Part shown: positions 8,217 through 16,953 of the stretch, piece after piece
Numbering within the stretch: position 1 is the first letter of the stretch
How the letters are laid out: every line of letters starts with the position of its first letter
Source: Pseudomonadota bacterium
GTDB taxonomy: Bacteria; Pseudomonadota; Alphaproteobacteria; SP197
DNA: 32,251 bases
Assembly (NCBI GenBank): GCA_027592745.1
Contig: JAQCLG010000026.1
Location: 1-32,251 of the forward strand
Reading direction: 5' to 3'
Position numbers and translations under genes: made by a program
The notes under the pieces: model-generated
Seen by the model: the letters and a program-made list of their open reading frames with translations, nothing else
Told to the model about the DNA's origin: nothing
Databases searched by the model: none

Positions 8217-8852
8217 TCAGCCGCCGCCCTGGGCCTGGATCCGGGCGACCAGGGCGTCGTCGATCTCCGCGGCCCTCTGGTAGGCCGGACGGGCGGCAAG
8301 CCTCAGCCAGTACGTCTCGAAGGCCGGGCGTTTGTCGATCGTGCCGAACATCATGCCGAAGCCCAGTTGCGCGCCGAGATAGACATCCGCGGCGCTGAAG
8401 TCGGGACCGGCGATGTGGCCGCCGTCCTGCAACGCACCTTCCAGGGCGTCGAGCACGGCGCCATAGGTGCCGTAGCCCATCATGCGTTCGTGCTCCTCGG
8501 GCACCTCGAAACCCATGGCCCGGTTGGTCACCGATGCCTCGACCGGCCCGGCGGCGAAGAACAGCCAGCGGTAGTAGGCGGCGCGATCGGCCGGTGCCGG
8601 CGCCAGCCCGGCCTGGGGAAAGGCATCGGCCAGATAGGCGCAGATCGCCGCGGTCTCGGTCACCACCTTGCCGTCATGCATCAGCGCCGGCACCTTGCCC
8701 ATCGGGTTGATCGCCCGGTAACGCTCCGACTTCATCGCCGGGCCGTAACCCACCAGCTCCACGTCGTAGGGCTGGCCGACCTCCTCCAGCATCCAGCGCG
8801 CCACGCGGCCGCGCGACATCGGATGGCTGTAGAGGACAAGTGCGCTGCTCAT
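8217..8852 (-). CDS. Glutathione S-transferase family protein
   Basis: A 211-residue two-domain GST. The N-terminal thioredoxin-like domain has LVLYSHPMSRGRVARWMLEE, the cis-Pro motif KVPALMHDG, and TETAAICAYLAD for the glutamyl group. The all-helical C-terminal domain contains FSAADVYLG. I chose ATG 8852; longer starts overlap the upstream ECH gene. It is the last gene of a minus-strand acyl-CoA run, 34 bases after the CaiD-like ECH. GSTs in such operons may detoxify or isomerise reactive enoyl intermediates, but that role is inferred. Confidence 0.9.
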   Translation of the reverse strand: MSSALVLYSHPMSRGRVARWMLEEVGQPYDVELVGYGPAMKSERYRAINPMGKVPALMHDGKVVTETAAICAYLADAFPQAGLAPAPADRAAYYRWLFFAAGPVEASVTNRAMGFEVPEEHERMMGYGTYGAVLDALEGALQDGGHIAGPDFSAADVYLGAQLGFGMMFGTIDKRPAFETYWLRLAARPAYQRAAEIDDALVARIQAQGGG

Positions 8853-8886
8853 GGCATCGGCTTCCCTTGGCGTGGTCGTTCGGGGC

Positions 8887-9699
8887 TCAGCGCCCCTTGA
8901 AGACCGGTTCGCGTTTCTCGGCGAAGGCGCGGGGGCCTTCCTTGGCGTCCTCGGAATCGAGCATCGCCTGGTAGATCGGCAGGCTGCCGTCGCGCAGGGC
9001 GGCAAAGCAGTCGGGGATGGAGAGGTGCATGGTGTGGCGCACCGCCGCCTTGGTCGCCTGCAGCGCGAGCGGGCCGCCCTTGGCCAGGTGGTCGGCCATC
9101 TCGCGGGCGCGCTCCATCAGCTTGTCGGGTTCGACTATCTCGTTGATCAGGCCCCAGCGCAGCGCCTCCTCGGCATTCACCCGGCGGCCCGACAGCAGCA
9201 CGTCCATGGCGATGGCATGGGGCAGGCGGCGCGGCAGGATCTGGATCGCGCCTGCATCGGCGACGAAGCCGCGATGGACGTCGGGCACGAAGAAGGTGGC
9301 ATGCGGCACGGCGTATTGGATGTCGCAACTGAGCGCGATCTCCCAGCCGCCGCCGACGGCATAACCGTTGATCGCGGCGATCACCGGCTTGTAGAGGCTC
9401 CACAACTCGGTGATGCCGGCAAAGCCGCCCTCGTTCTTGTAGTCGATGCTGTCGGTCGCCCCGCTTTCCTTGGCGTCGATCTCGGCCGCACCCTCCTTGA
9501 GGTCCCAGCCCGGCGAGAAGAACTTGCTCCCCGAACCGGTGACGATGCCGACCAGCAGGTCGGGGTCGTCGCGCAGGGTGGTGAAGGCCTTCGACAGGCC
9601 CTCGGTGACCTTGCGGCCGATGGCGTTGGCCGGCGGGTTGTCGATGGTGATCTCGAGAACCTTGCCGCGGCGGACGGTATGGACGACCTCGTTGCTCAT
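8887..9699 (-). CDS. Enoyl-CoA hydratase/isomerase, CaiD-like
   Basis: A 270-residue crotonase-fold protein. The oxyanion-hole segments are SGSKFFSPGWDLKEG near residue 57 and AINGYAVGGGWEIALSCDI near 110. The usual active-site Glu region reads VADAGAIQILPRR, resembling crotonobetainyl-CoA hydratase (CaiD) and feruloyl-CoA hydratase relatives. The C-terminus ends AFAEKREPVFKGR, as is standard. It lies 12 bases after the ADP-forming acyl-CoA synthetase gene, so the two are probably co-transcribed. The acyl-CoA substrate cannot be read from sequence. Confidence 0.9.
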   Translation of the reverse strand: MSNEVVHTVRRGKVLEITIDNPPANAIGRKVTEGLSKAFTTLRDDPDLLVGIVTGSGSKFFSPGWDLKEGAAEIDAKESGATDSIDYKNEGGFAGITELWSLYKPVIAAINGYAVGGGWEIALSCDIQYAVPHATFFVPDVHRGFVADAGAIQILPRRLPHAIAMDVLLSGRRVNAEEALRWGLINEIVEPDKLMERAREMADHLAKGGPLALQATKAAVRHTMHLSIPDCFAALRDGSLPIYQAMLDSEDAKEGPRAFAEKREPVFKGR

Positions 9700-9711
9700 C
9701 TTTCTCTCCCT

Positions 9712-11799
9712 TCAGACTTTGCGGATCAGGGCATCGACGGCGACGACGCCTTGCCCTTCCGGCAGAACGAACAGCGGATTGACGTCGAGTTCGGCGAGGC
9801 TCGCGCGGTTGGCATCGGCGTAGGCCGCCACCGCCTTGATCGCCTGGACCAGCGCCTCGCGGTCGCCCCTGGGGCCGCCGCGGAAGCCGTCGAGCAGCCT
9901 GGCGATCTTGAGGCCGTCGATGGCTGCCCGGATGTCGTCCTCGTGGGCGGGCAGCAGTAGCGTGGCGGCGTCCTTGTAGAGTTCGACCAGCACGCCGCCG
10001 GCACCGATCACCAGCACGGGGCCGAATTCCTCCGAACGGGTGATGCCGACGATCATCTCGGCGACCGGCCTGGGCGCCATCGGCTCGACCAGCACCCTGT
10101 CCACGCGCAGGCGCTCGGCCATGTCGCGCGCGGCCGCCGCGACTAGTTCGGGCGTCGTCAGGTTCAGCGCGACGCCGCCGACATCGGTCTTGTGCAGGAT
10201 GGTGTCCGACAGCAGCTTCACGGCGACGGGAAAGCCGATCGCCTCGGCTGCCTGCGCGGCCTGCGCGATCGTCGCGGTGCGGCCGGCCGGCACGGGCAGG
10301 CCGTAGGCGGCCAGTTCCTGCTTGCCCTGCCATTCGTCCAGCGCGCGGGGTTCGCCCGCCAGCGGCCGGACGTCGGGCAGGGCATGGCTGTCGAGTTCGG
10401 CGCGGGCGAGAAGCTGCTGGCGCCGCTCGCCGAAGGCGGCGGTACGCGCCACCGCACCGACACCCTCGCGGATGCCCTGCAGCGCGGCGATGCCGTCCTC
10501 GTGGCTCCACTTGCGCATTTCGGCGTTGGAGGCCTCTGGCATCACCGAACAATAGGCGACGGGCACGCCGGCACGACGGCCGGCATCGCGGGTGGCGTGG
10601 ACCACCGCGTCGGTCTCGTGCTTGTGCGCGTTCTTGATCTCCGACGGGGAGTCGACGATCAGCAGGCCGGCATCGACCCCCTCGCGCAGCAGGACGTGGA
10701 AGAGTTCCACCAGGACCTTGTAGTTGCCCCAGAAGTTGGTGTTGTAGTCGAAGGGGTTGGTGACGTTGGCGAACTCCGGCATCACCGCGCGCAATTCCTT
10801 GAACTGCTGCGGATTGGGCTGGGGCAGGATGACGCCGAGCGGATCGCCGAGGTCCGCGACCGTCTCGGAATCGCCGCCCGAACAGGTGAAGACGGCAAGG
10901 CGGCGCCCCTTGGGCACGCCGGTGACGGTGATGTACTTGGCGGTCTCGAGCAGTTCGACCGGGGTCGAGACGCGGATGATGCCCAGCCGGTCGAACAGCG
11001 CCTGGTAGAGCGAATCGTCGCCCGCCAGCGAGGCGGTGTGGGACAGCGCCATCTTCTTGCCGAGTTCGGAGACGCCCGATTTGATCGCGATGATCGGCTT
11101 GCCCGCCTTCAGCGCCCGCAGGGCGACGCGGCTGAAGTGGGGCACATCGGGAATGGCCTCGACGAACAGTGCAAAACAGGTGATCGCCGGGTTGTCGATC
11201 AGCACATCGACGAAATCGGCGGTGTCGAGCACCGCCTGGTTGCCGCAGGAGATGACATAGGCCAGTTCGGCGCTGCGCTGGTTGTTGGAGACGTTGATGC
11301 ACAGGTTGCCGCTCTGGGCGATGAAGGCGCAGCCGCGCTCGACGCGCTCGCCCGAGGAGGCGATGGCGAGCAGCGGCACGCCGTGCAGGAAGTTGTTGAT
11401 GCCGTAGCAGTTGGGACCGACTAGGGCCATGTCGCCGGCATTGGCGCGCAGTTCGTCCTCCAGCGCGGGGCCGACGCCGCCGACTTCGGAGTAGCCCGCA
11501 GCGTAGCAGATCGCCCCGCCGGCGCCGCGCGCGGCCAGGCTCCTGACCACCTGGTTGGTCATTTCGCGGTTGACCGCGATGAAGGTCGCATCGGGCGCAC
11601 CCGGCAGGTCCTCGACCGTGGGGTAGCACCTCGCCCCGCCGATGGTTTCGTACTTCGGGTTTACCACCCAGACCTCGCCGTCGAAGCCCAGGCGGCGGTT
11701 GTACTGGATGGTGTTTTCGAGGAAGGCGCCGCCGACGTAACACACGGTGCGGGGATTGAGGGCGCGCTTGAGGTTCTCGCGGCGACGTTCGTTGAGCAT
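9712..11799 (-). CDS. ADP-forming acyl-CoA synthetase (acetate-CoA ligase family), fused alpha-beta
   Basis: A 695-residue fused enzyme. Order of domains: CoA-binding Rossmann (about 10-130, VCYVGG...VVNPKYETIGG), succinyl-CoA-ligase-like flavodoxin part (about 150-300) with the phosphorylated His254 in ALSHTASLAG, a ligase/CoA domain to about 450, and a C-terminal ATP-grasp_5 domain (about 485-695; GFPVAVKLLSDTILHKTDVG, VEPMAPRPVAEMIVG, LDVNPLFVLP). It makes an acyl-CoA from a carboxylate, CoA and ATP, giving ADP and phosphate; the reaction is reversible. ATG 11799 follows a weak ribosome site (GGATC). A paralogue lies at 28927-31052. The following ECH suggests that it activates a carboxylate for beta-oxidation-like steps. 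Confidence 0.9.
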   Translation of the reverse strand: MLNERRRENLKRALNPRTVCYVGGAFLENTIQYNRRLGFDGEVWVVNPKYETIGGARCYPTVEDLPGAPDATFIAVNREMTNQVVRSLAARGAGGAICYAAGYSEVGGVGPALEDELRANAGDMALVGPNCYGINNFLHGVPLLAIASSGERVERGCAFIAQSGNLCINVSNNQRSAELAYVISCGNQAVLDTADFVDVLIDNPAITCFALFVEAIPDVPHFSRVALRALKAGKPIIAIKSGVSELGKKMALSHTASLAGDDSLYQALFDRLGIIRVSTPVELLETAKYITVTGVPKGRRLAVFTCSGGDSETVADLGDPLGVILPQPNPQQFKELRAVMPEFANVTNPFDYNTNFWGNYKVLVELFHVLLREGVDAGLLIVDSPSEIKNAHKHETDAVVHATRDAGRRAGVPVAYCSVMPEASNAEMRKWSHEDGIAALQGIREGVGAVARTAAFGERRQQLLARAELDSHALPDVRPLAGEPRALDEWQGKQELAAYGLPVPAGRTATIAQAAQAAEAIGFPVAVKLLSDTILHKTDVGGVALNLTTPELVAAAARDMAERLRVDRVLVEPMAPRPVAEMIVGITRSEEFGPVLVIGAGGVLVELYKDAATLLLPAHEDDIRAAIDGLKIARLLDGFRGGPRGDREALVQAIKAVAAYADANRASLAELDVNPLFVLPEGQGVVAVDALIRKV

Positions 11800-11837
11800 G
11801 GTGGTGATCCGAAAGGTGAGGGGCGTGTGCCCTACTT

Positions 11838-12676
11838 CTAGGGTTTCATGGCCGCCCAGTCGGCGTCCGACATCTTGCGCAGGAAGTTGAACTGACCGGC
11901 GCCCTGCAGCCACTCGCCGCCGTCGATGGTGACGACCTCGCCGTTGATATAAGCAGAGCCGTCGCACATCAGGAAGCTCGCCAGGTTGGCCAGTTCGATG
12001 TGTTCGCCCACGCCCCCAGCGGCACGCTGGCGGCACCCATGCCGTCCTCGGCCAGTTCGCCCGACTTCGGCATCAGTCGGTCCCAGGCGCCGGGGGTGGG
12101 GAAGGGGCCGGGCGCGATGGCGTTGAGCCGGATACCGCGGCCACCCCATTCCACGGCCAGGCTGCGCGTCATCGCCAGCACGCCTGCCTTGGCCATCGCC
12201 GAGGGCACGACATAGGCCGAACCCGTCCAGGCATAGGTCGTGATGATCGACAGCACGGTGCCGGGGCGCTCCTGCGCCAGCCAGCGCTTGCCGCAGGCCA
12301 GGGTCACATGGGAGGTGCCGTGCAACACGATGTTGAGCACCGCATCGACGGCGCGGTGGGAGAGTTCCTCGGTCTTCGAGATGAACTTGCCCGCGGCGTT
12401 GTTGACCAGCCCGTCGAGCGGACCCTCGGCCCAGATGGATTCGACCATGGCCTCGACACCCTCGGCGTCGCGGATGTCGATCTGGCGCACGGCGACGCTG
12501 CCGCCGGTCTCGCCGGAGACCTCGCGCGCGGTCGCCTCGAGCACTTCCAGGCGCCGGCCGCAGAACACGATCCCGGCGCCCAGTTCGGAAAAGCGCCGCA
12601 CCATCGCCTTGCCCAGCCCGGTGCCGCCGCCGGTCACCAGGAACTTCTTGCCCTTCAGCAGGCCGCTTTCGAACAT
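11838..12676 (-). pseudogene. SDR oxidoreductase (2,4-dienoyl-CoA reductase-like) with a one-base frameshift
   Basis: From ATG 12676 the frame encodes an SDR: KKFLVTGGGTGLGKAMVRRF, CGRR, LVNNAAGKF, the serine strand SIITTYAWTGSAY, and the AMAKAGVLAMTRSLAVEW helix. This resembles mitochondrial/peroxisomal dienoyl- or enoyl-CoA reductases. At about 12010-12020 the frame shifts. The true C-terminus continues one frame over as VGEHIELANLASFLMCDGSA, then YINGEVVTIDGG, ending DWAAMKP at TAG 11838. One missing base in a G-rich tract explains it; the expected reading is PLGRVGEHIELANL. If this is a sequencing error, the product is about 279 residues and fits the acyl-CoA operon. Otherwise it is a recent pseudogene. 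Confidence 0.8.
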
Positions 12677-12707
12677 CGCACCGTCCGTCCTCTTCCAGTC
12701 CCATATC

Positions 12708-12796
12708 TCCTCATCCCTGCGAAAGCAGGGGTCCAGAGCCACACGCTCTGCGCCGGCGTCCGCCACCCTGGATCCCTGCTTTCGCAGGGATGAGGA
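12708..12796. repeat. Long inverted-repeat element (29-base arms, 28 matching)
   Basis: The left arm (12708-12736) begins TCCTCATCCCTGCGAAAGC. The right arm (12768-12796) is its reverse complement apart from one base. The arms are separated by 31 bases. This is the CTCATCCCTGCGAAAGCAGG-type dispersed hairpin common in proteobacterial intergenic regions. It sits between the SDR and acyl-CoA dehydrogenase genes of one minus-strand run, where it could form an RNA hairpin affecting operon expression. Confidence 0.85.
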
Positions 12797-12812
12797 AAGG
12801 TTGTGTGGCGCT

Positions 12813-13979
12813 TCAGCCCCGCTGCTCGTAGGGGCGCAGCAGGTCGCGGCTGATGATGTGGCGCTGGATCTCGCTGGTGCCTTCCCAGATGCGCTCGACG
12901 CGGGCGTCGCGCCAGAAGCGCTGGACCGGCAGCTCCATCATCATGCCCATGCCGCCGAAGATCTGCACCGTGTGGTCGACCACGCGGCCCAGGACCTCGC
13001 TGGCAAACAGCTTGCACATGCTGGCGTCGGTCCTGGTGCAGGTGCCCTGGTCGAGCTTCCAGGCGACGTTGAGCGTCATCAGCTCGGCGGCGCGGATCTC
13101 GGTCGCCATGTCGGCAATCTTGAAGCTGACCCCCTGGAAGCGGCTGATGGTCTGGCCGAAGGCCTTGCGGCTGGCCGCCCATTCGTTGGCCATGGTCATG
13201 GCCCGCTTGGCCCGGCCGACGCAGTTGGCCGCCATGGAGACGCGGCCGGCATAGAGCCAGTCGTTGGCGACGTCGAAGCCCTTGCCTTCCTCGTCGAGGA
13301 TCTGGTTGTCGTGCACGCGCACGTTGTCGAAGGTCAGGTCGGTCGGGTTGTAGCCCCGCATGCAGACCGCTTCCATCTTGCGCACGTCGAAGCCGGGAGT
13401 GCCCTTGTCGACCAGGAAGCTGGTGATGCGCTTGACCGTGCCGCGCGGCGTCTCGTTCTCGCCCGTCACGCACATCACGATGAAGAAATCGGCGAGGTCG
13501 CCCTCGCTGATGAAGTGCTTGCGACCGTTGATCACCCAGTGGTCGCCGTCCTTCACGGCGCGGGTCTGGATGTTGCGGGCATCCGATCCGGCGCCCGGCT
13601 CGGTCAGCGCGAAGGCTTCCTTGCGTTCGCCGGCCAGCGCTGGCTTGAGCCAGCGTTCGATCTGCTCGCCCTTGCACTTGGTCAGGATGTGGGTCGGCCC
13701 GCCGGCACACACCGCCAGGGCTGCCGAGCTGCTGCCCATTTCGAAGGCGATCAGCGCCGAGGTGACTGCGTCGAGGCCCAGGCCGCCCCATTCCTCGGGC
13801 AGGTGCTTAAGGTAGAGGCCCGCCTCGATGGCGGCCTTGCGCACCTTCGCCTCGATCTGCGGCGGCACGTAGCCCAGCTTCTCGACCTCCTCCTCATGGG
13901 GCGCCATCTCCCTGGCGATGAAGGCCCGCACGGAATCGATCAGCATCACCTGCTCGTCGGTCGGCGTGAAATCGAGCAT
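12813..13979 (-). CDS. Acyl-CoA dehydrogenase
   Basis: A 388-residue FAD-dependent acyl-CoA dehydrogenase of standard length. Signatures: the N-terminal helical domain from MLDFTPTDEQVML; the first ACAD motif AFALTEPGAGSDARN near residue 120; the flavin-contacting WVINGRKHFISEG; and the C-terminal ERIWEGTSEIQRHIISRDLL, where Glu366 occupies the usual catalytic base position. It is close in length and motif layout to the tandem neighbour at 14195-15361, so they are probably paralogues by duplication. The chain-length or substrate preference cannot be told. A 215-base gap with a repeat element separates the two. Confidence 0.93.
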   Translation of the reverse strand: MLDFTPTDEQVMLIDSVRAFIAREMAPHEEEVEKLGYVPPQIEAKVRKAAIEAGLYLKHLPEEWGGLGLDAVTSALIAFEMGSSSAALAVCAGGPTHILTKCKGEQIERWLKPALAGERKEAFALTEPGAGSDARNIQTRAVKDGDHWVINGRKHFISEGDLADFFIVMCVTGENETPRGTVKRITSFLVDKGTPGFDVRKMEAVCMRGYNPTDLTFDNVRVHDNQILDEEGKGFDVANDWLYAGRVSMAANCVGRAKRAMTMANEWAASRKAFGQTISRFQGVSFKIADMATEIRAAELMTLNVAWKLDQGTCTRTDASMCKLFASEVLGRVVDHTVQIFGGMGMMMELPVQRFWRDARVERIWEGTSEIQRHIISRDLLRPYEQRG

Positions 13980-14004
13980 CAGCGCATTCCTTTGATGATC
14001 GGTT

Positions 14005-14169
14005 TCCCTCTCCCCTTGTGGGGGAGGGTTGCGCAGCCTTGGTGCGGCGCAGCCGCGCCTAGGCGAAGCTGGGTGAGGGGGAAGCGTCGAGACGCCCTGC
14101 GTGGTTTTTCTCCGCGCTGCCGCGCGTAAGACCCCTCACCCCGACCCTCTCCCACAAGGGGAGAGGGGA
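14005..14169. repeat. Compound hairpin repeat element between tandem acyl-CoA dehydrogenase genes
   Basis: The two ends (about 14005-14029 and 14144-14169) carry CCCTCTCCCCTTGTGGG-type units in opposite orientation, nearly perfect inverted arms. Inside lie GGGTGAGGGGG (14071-14081) and CCCCTCACCCC (14132-14142), another inverted pair. This CTCTCCC/CTCACCCC layout is a well-known family of dispersed intergenic repeats in alphaproteobacteria. It is probably a non-autonomous element, and no transposase is nearby. Confidence 0.8.
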
Positions 14170-14194
14170 CAGTGTTGTGGAACCGGTGCATCCT

Positions 14195-15361
14195 TCAGGC
14201 CTCCAGCGGGCGCAGGATGGAACGGCTGATGATGTGGCGCTGCACCTCGCTGGTGCCCTCCCAGATGCGCTCGATGCGCGCATCGCGCCACAGGCGCCCG
14301 ACGGGGAAGTCGCTCATCATGCCCATGCCGCCGTAGATCTGGACCGCCTCGTCGGTGGTGCGCCCCAGCATCTCGCTGGCGTAGAGCTTGGCCATGGCGG
14401 CGTCGGCGTCGGTAAGGTTGCCCTGATCCAGGCGCCAGGCGGCATTGAAGGTCAGCCATTCGGCGGCGGCCAGCTCGGTCTCCATGTCGGCAAGCTTGAA
14501 GGAGACGCCCTGGAAACGGCCGATCTCCTGGCCGAACTGCTTCCTCGTGGCGGCCCACTCCATGGACATGTCGATGGCGCGGCGCGCCTTGCCGCAGCAG
14601 TTGGCCGCGACCATCACGCGGCCGGGCACCAGCCACTCGCCGGCGACCTCGAAGCCCTTGCCTTCCTCGCCCAGGATCTGGCTTTCGGGCAGGCGGCAAT
14701 CATCGAAGTAGATGTTGTTGACGTTGTGGCCGGGGTTGCCGATCGGCTTGCTGCCCAGGCTGATCTCCATGCCGGGCGTGCCCTTGTCGATCAGGAAGGC
14801 GGTGATGCGGCTCCTCCTGCCGCGCGGCGTCTCGTCCTCGCCGGTGACGGCAAAGACGATGGCGAAGTCGGCGCGGTCGGCGTTGCTGATGAAGTGCTTG
14901 CGGCCGTTGAGCACCCAGTCGCTGCCGTCCTTGCGGGCGCGCGTCGTGATGCCCATGGCGTCCGATCCGGCGCCCGGCTCGGTCAGCGCGAAACAGTCGA
15001 GCTTTTCGCCGGCGATCACGGGGTAGAGGTATTTCTCGCGCTGTTCGCCTTCGCAGGCGCACAGGATCAGGCTGCCGCCCTGGACGCAGGAGATCAGGCC
15101 CCAGGTCGTCACGCCCAGTTCGTATGACATCAGCGAGGCGGTGACGTTGTCGATGCCGCCGCCGCCCAGGTCTTCGGGGAAGTGGGCGTTCCAGAAGCCC
15201 ATCGCGACGGACTTCGCGCGGATCCGGGCCTCGATCTCGCCGGGCACGTCGCCCTTGTCGTAGACGACATCCTCGTGGGGCAGGACCTCCTCGCGCATGA
15301 AGGCGCGCAGGCTGTCGCGCACCATCGCCTGCTCCTCTGTGAATCCGAAGTCGTAGGCCAT
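14195..15361 (-). CDS. Acyl-CoA dehydrogenase (tandem paralogue)
   Basis: A 388-residue acyl-CoA dehydrogenase with the same motif set as its neighbour: CFALTEPGAGSDAMG, WVLNGRKHFISNAD, and ERIWEGTSEVQRHIISRSIL with Glu368 in the catalytic base position. The N-terminus MAYDFGFTEEQAMVRDSLRA is typical. It starts 13 bases after the stop of the upstream ECH gene, so these two are co-transcribed. It and the 12813-13979 enzyme have matching lengths but different substrate-cavity residues, which suggests related but different acyl-CoA substrates. Confidence 0.93.
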   Translation of the reverse strand: MAYDFGFTEEQAMVRDSLRAFMREEVLPHEDVVYDKGDVPGEIEARIRAKSVAMGFWNAHFPEDLGGGGIDNVTASLMSYELGVTTWGLISCVQGGSLILCACEGEQREKYLYPVIAGEKLDCFALTEPGAGSDAMGITTRARKDGSDWVLNGRKHFISNADRADFAIVFAVTGEDETPRGRRSRITAFLIDKGTPGMEISLGSKPIGNPGHNVNNIYFDDCRLPESQILGEEGKGFEVAGEWLVPGRVMVAANCCGKARRAIDMSMEWAATRKQFGQEIGRFQGVSFKLADMETELAAAEWLTFNAAWRLDQGNLTDADAAMAKLYASEMLGRTTDEAVQIYGGMGMMSDFPVGRLWRDARIERIWEGTSEVQRHIISRSILRPLEA

Positions 15362-15374
15362 CGCGCCGCTCCCC

Positions 15375-16157
15375 CTAGAGACCCTTGAAGACTGGTTCGC
15401 GCCGCTCGACCGCCGCGGCCAGGGCCTCCTTATGATCGGCGGTGTCGCCGCAGATCTTGCCCGCGGCCTGTTTGGCCTTGAGCTGGTCGGCGAGCGAACG
15501 GCCGGCGGCGTCCTCCATCAGCTTCTTGGTCTGGCGGATGGCGACGCTGGGCCCGCTGCCGAGCTGGCGGGCAAAGGCCATGGTCGCGGCCTCCAGGTCC
15601 GCGGTGGCGTGGACCTCGGTGACCAAGCCGCTCGCCCGCGCCTGTTCGGCCGACCAGATGTCGCCGGTGAAGGCAAAACGCTTGGCTGCCTCCAGGCCCA
15701 TCAGACGGGGCATCAGCCAGGTGCCGCCGGCGTCCGGGTTGAAGCCGACCCAGGTATAGGCGCAGCGGAACTTCGCCTCGGCGGCGGCGAAACGGAAGTC
15801 GCAGGTCAGCGCCATGTCCAGGCCCGCGCCCACCGCCGCGCCGTTGATCATGGCGATCAACGGCGTCTCCAGGGCGTGCAGGTCGAGGATCAGGCCGTGC
15901 ATCTCGCCGACCCAGTCGTAGCCCTCGGGCACGCCGGTTTTGGCCAGTTCCGACCACTCCTTGACGTCGGCGCCGGCGCAGAAGCCCTTGCCATTGCCCG
16001 TCACCACCAGGCAGCGCACGTTGTCGGCCGCGACGGCCGCCAGTTCGGCGCGCACGGCCTTGATCAGCGCCATGTTGAGGGCGTTGCGCGCATCGGGGCG
16101 ATTGAGGCGCAGGACGCGCACCGCGCCATCGTCGGTGCGTTCAACCAGTTGGGTCAT
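15375..16157 (-). CDS. Enoyl-CoA hydratase/isomerase family protein
   Basis: A 260-residue crotonase-fold protein. The oxyanion-hole segments are GKGFCAGADVKEWSE and AMINGAAVGAGLDMALTCDF. The catalytic-loop region reads VGFNPDAGGTWLMPRLMG, where a Gly/Asp pattern replaces the classical Glu-bearing loop seen in mitochondrial hydratase, so hydratase versus isomerase activity is uncertain. ATG 16157 (MTQLVERTDD) is chosen because upstream extension lacks family similarity. It is the first gene of the minus-strand acyl-CoA run. Confidence 0.9.
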   Translation of the reverse strand: MTQLVERTDDGAVRVLRLNRPDARNALNMALIKAVRAELAAVAADNVRCLVVTGNGKGFCAGADVKEWSELAKTGVPEGYDWVGEMHGLILDLHALETPLIAMINGAAVGAGLDMALTCDFRFAAAEAKFRCAYTWVGFNPDAGGTWLMPRLMGLEAAKRFAFTGDIWSAEQARASGLVTEVHATADLEAATMAFARQLGSGPSVAIRQTKKLMEDAAGRSLADQLKAKQAAGKICGDTADHKEALAAAVERREPVFKGL

Positions 16158-16542
16158 GGGGCGGGGTTCCCGTTCTTGGCAAGGATGGGACTCATAGCAC
16201 CCCTGAGGTATCGGAAGGCAAGCGTTGCGCGGCTTCCGACGGGCCGGAGTTCGGCCATGTCTCGTCCCGGGACAGCCCGGCAAGCCGTGTTCAAAAGGCG
16301 ATTCGAAAACCGGAAGCCGCGTTGCCCCCGGTTTCGACAGATGCCGGGGCGGCTGGGCAAGGTGCAGGCCGCTCTGTTCCAATCTGGCGCAAACAACCCA
16401 TCCGGACGGCCCGGCCTGTACCTGTTCTGACAAGTTGAACCATCATTGCGTGACCTGAGGGGCGTTCCTGCTCGTGCCGTCCGGCTCGCACGGATACTAT
16501 GGCTGCGGGACAAGGTGGGCGGCGCAAGCCGTATAGAGCGAC
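16158..16542. other. 385-base divergent gap, nothing recognised
   Basis: This divergent gap between the ECH gene (minus) and a small exported protein gene (plus) should hold promoters for both. I see no conserved coding region, terminator or clear -35/-10 pair. Confidence 0.4.
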
Positions 16543-16926
16543 ATGCGAATTTTTATCGTGCTGGCAGCGATCGCTGCCGGCCTGATCTGGGGAGCGTATG
16601 TTCTGCTCATCCAGGTCGGCCTGATCTGCGAGGGCTGCCCCGCAGTCAGCTCTCGCGGCGGCCAGATCGTGATCGAGAACAATCTGGCCGTGGACCTGGG
16701 GGTGCGGCTGCACGATGCGACGTAGACCGACATGCGCATCGGCGCCGGCCAGTGCGTCCTGGTGAACATCGTGCGCCTGCAGGTGGCCGCCGAAACCTGG
16801 GAGATGGGCAAGGAGGGCGCACCCAATTGCGTGGCCAACCTGCTGCCTGCCCAGAAGCTGGTGCTCTACGAACGCGGCGGCCTAGTCTATTGCGACATCG
16901 GGCGTGCCGAAATCAGCATGGAGTAG
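16543..16926 (+). pseudogene. Small exported or membrane-anchored protein gene split by an in-frame amber codon
   Basis: ATG 16543 opens a protein with an N-terminal hydrophobic segment (residues 3-25, a signal anchor or signal peptide), then CEGCPAVSSRGG and a beta-rich stretch. TAG at 16723-16725 ends it after 60 residues. The same frame continues without another stop to TAG 16924-16926 (TDMRIGAGQCVLVNIVRLQV...VYCDIGRAEISME), giving 127 residues with one interruption. Four Cys spread over both parts (CEGC, GQC, PNC, YCD region) look like parts of one exported domain. A CAG-to-TAG change or a base error would explain it. I do not recognise the family. Confidence 0.55.
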
Positions 16927-16953
16927 CGCTGCACGGTCTTGTCGCCGCAACGT

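Noticed and set aside
8849-11743. 964-codon minus-strand open frame
   Set aside because: It is out of frame with the ADP-forming synthetase and CaiD-like genes on the same strand, and its product is Arg-rich nonsense.
7787-16725. Pyrrolysine or amber recoding, from in-frame TAG at 7787 and 16723
   Set aside because: TAG is the normal stop of several other genes here (1815-1817, 11838-11840, 15375-15377, 16924-16926), and no pylT, pylS or pyrrolysine methyltransferase is seen. The SDR at 7634 is also damaged in other ways.
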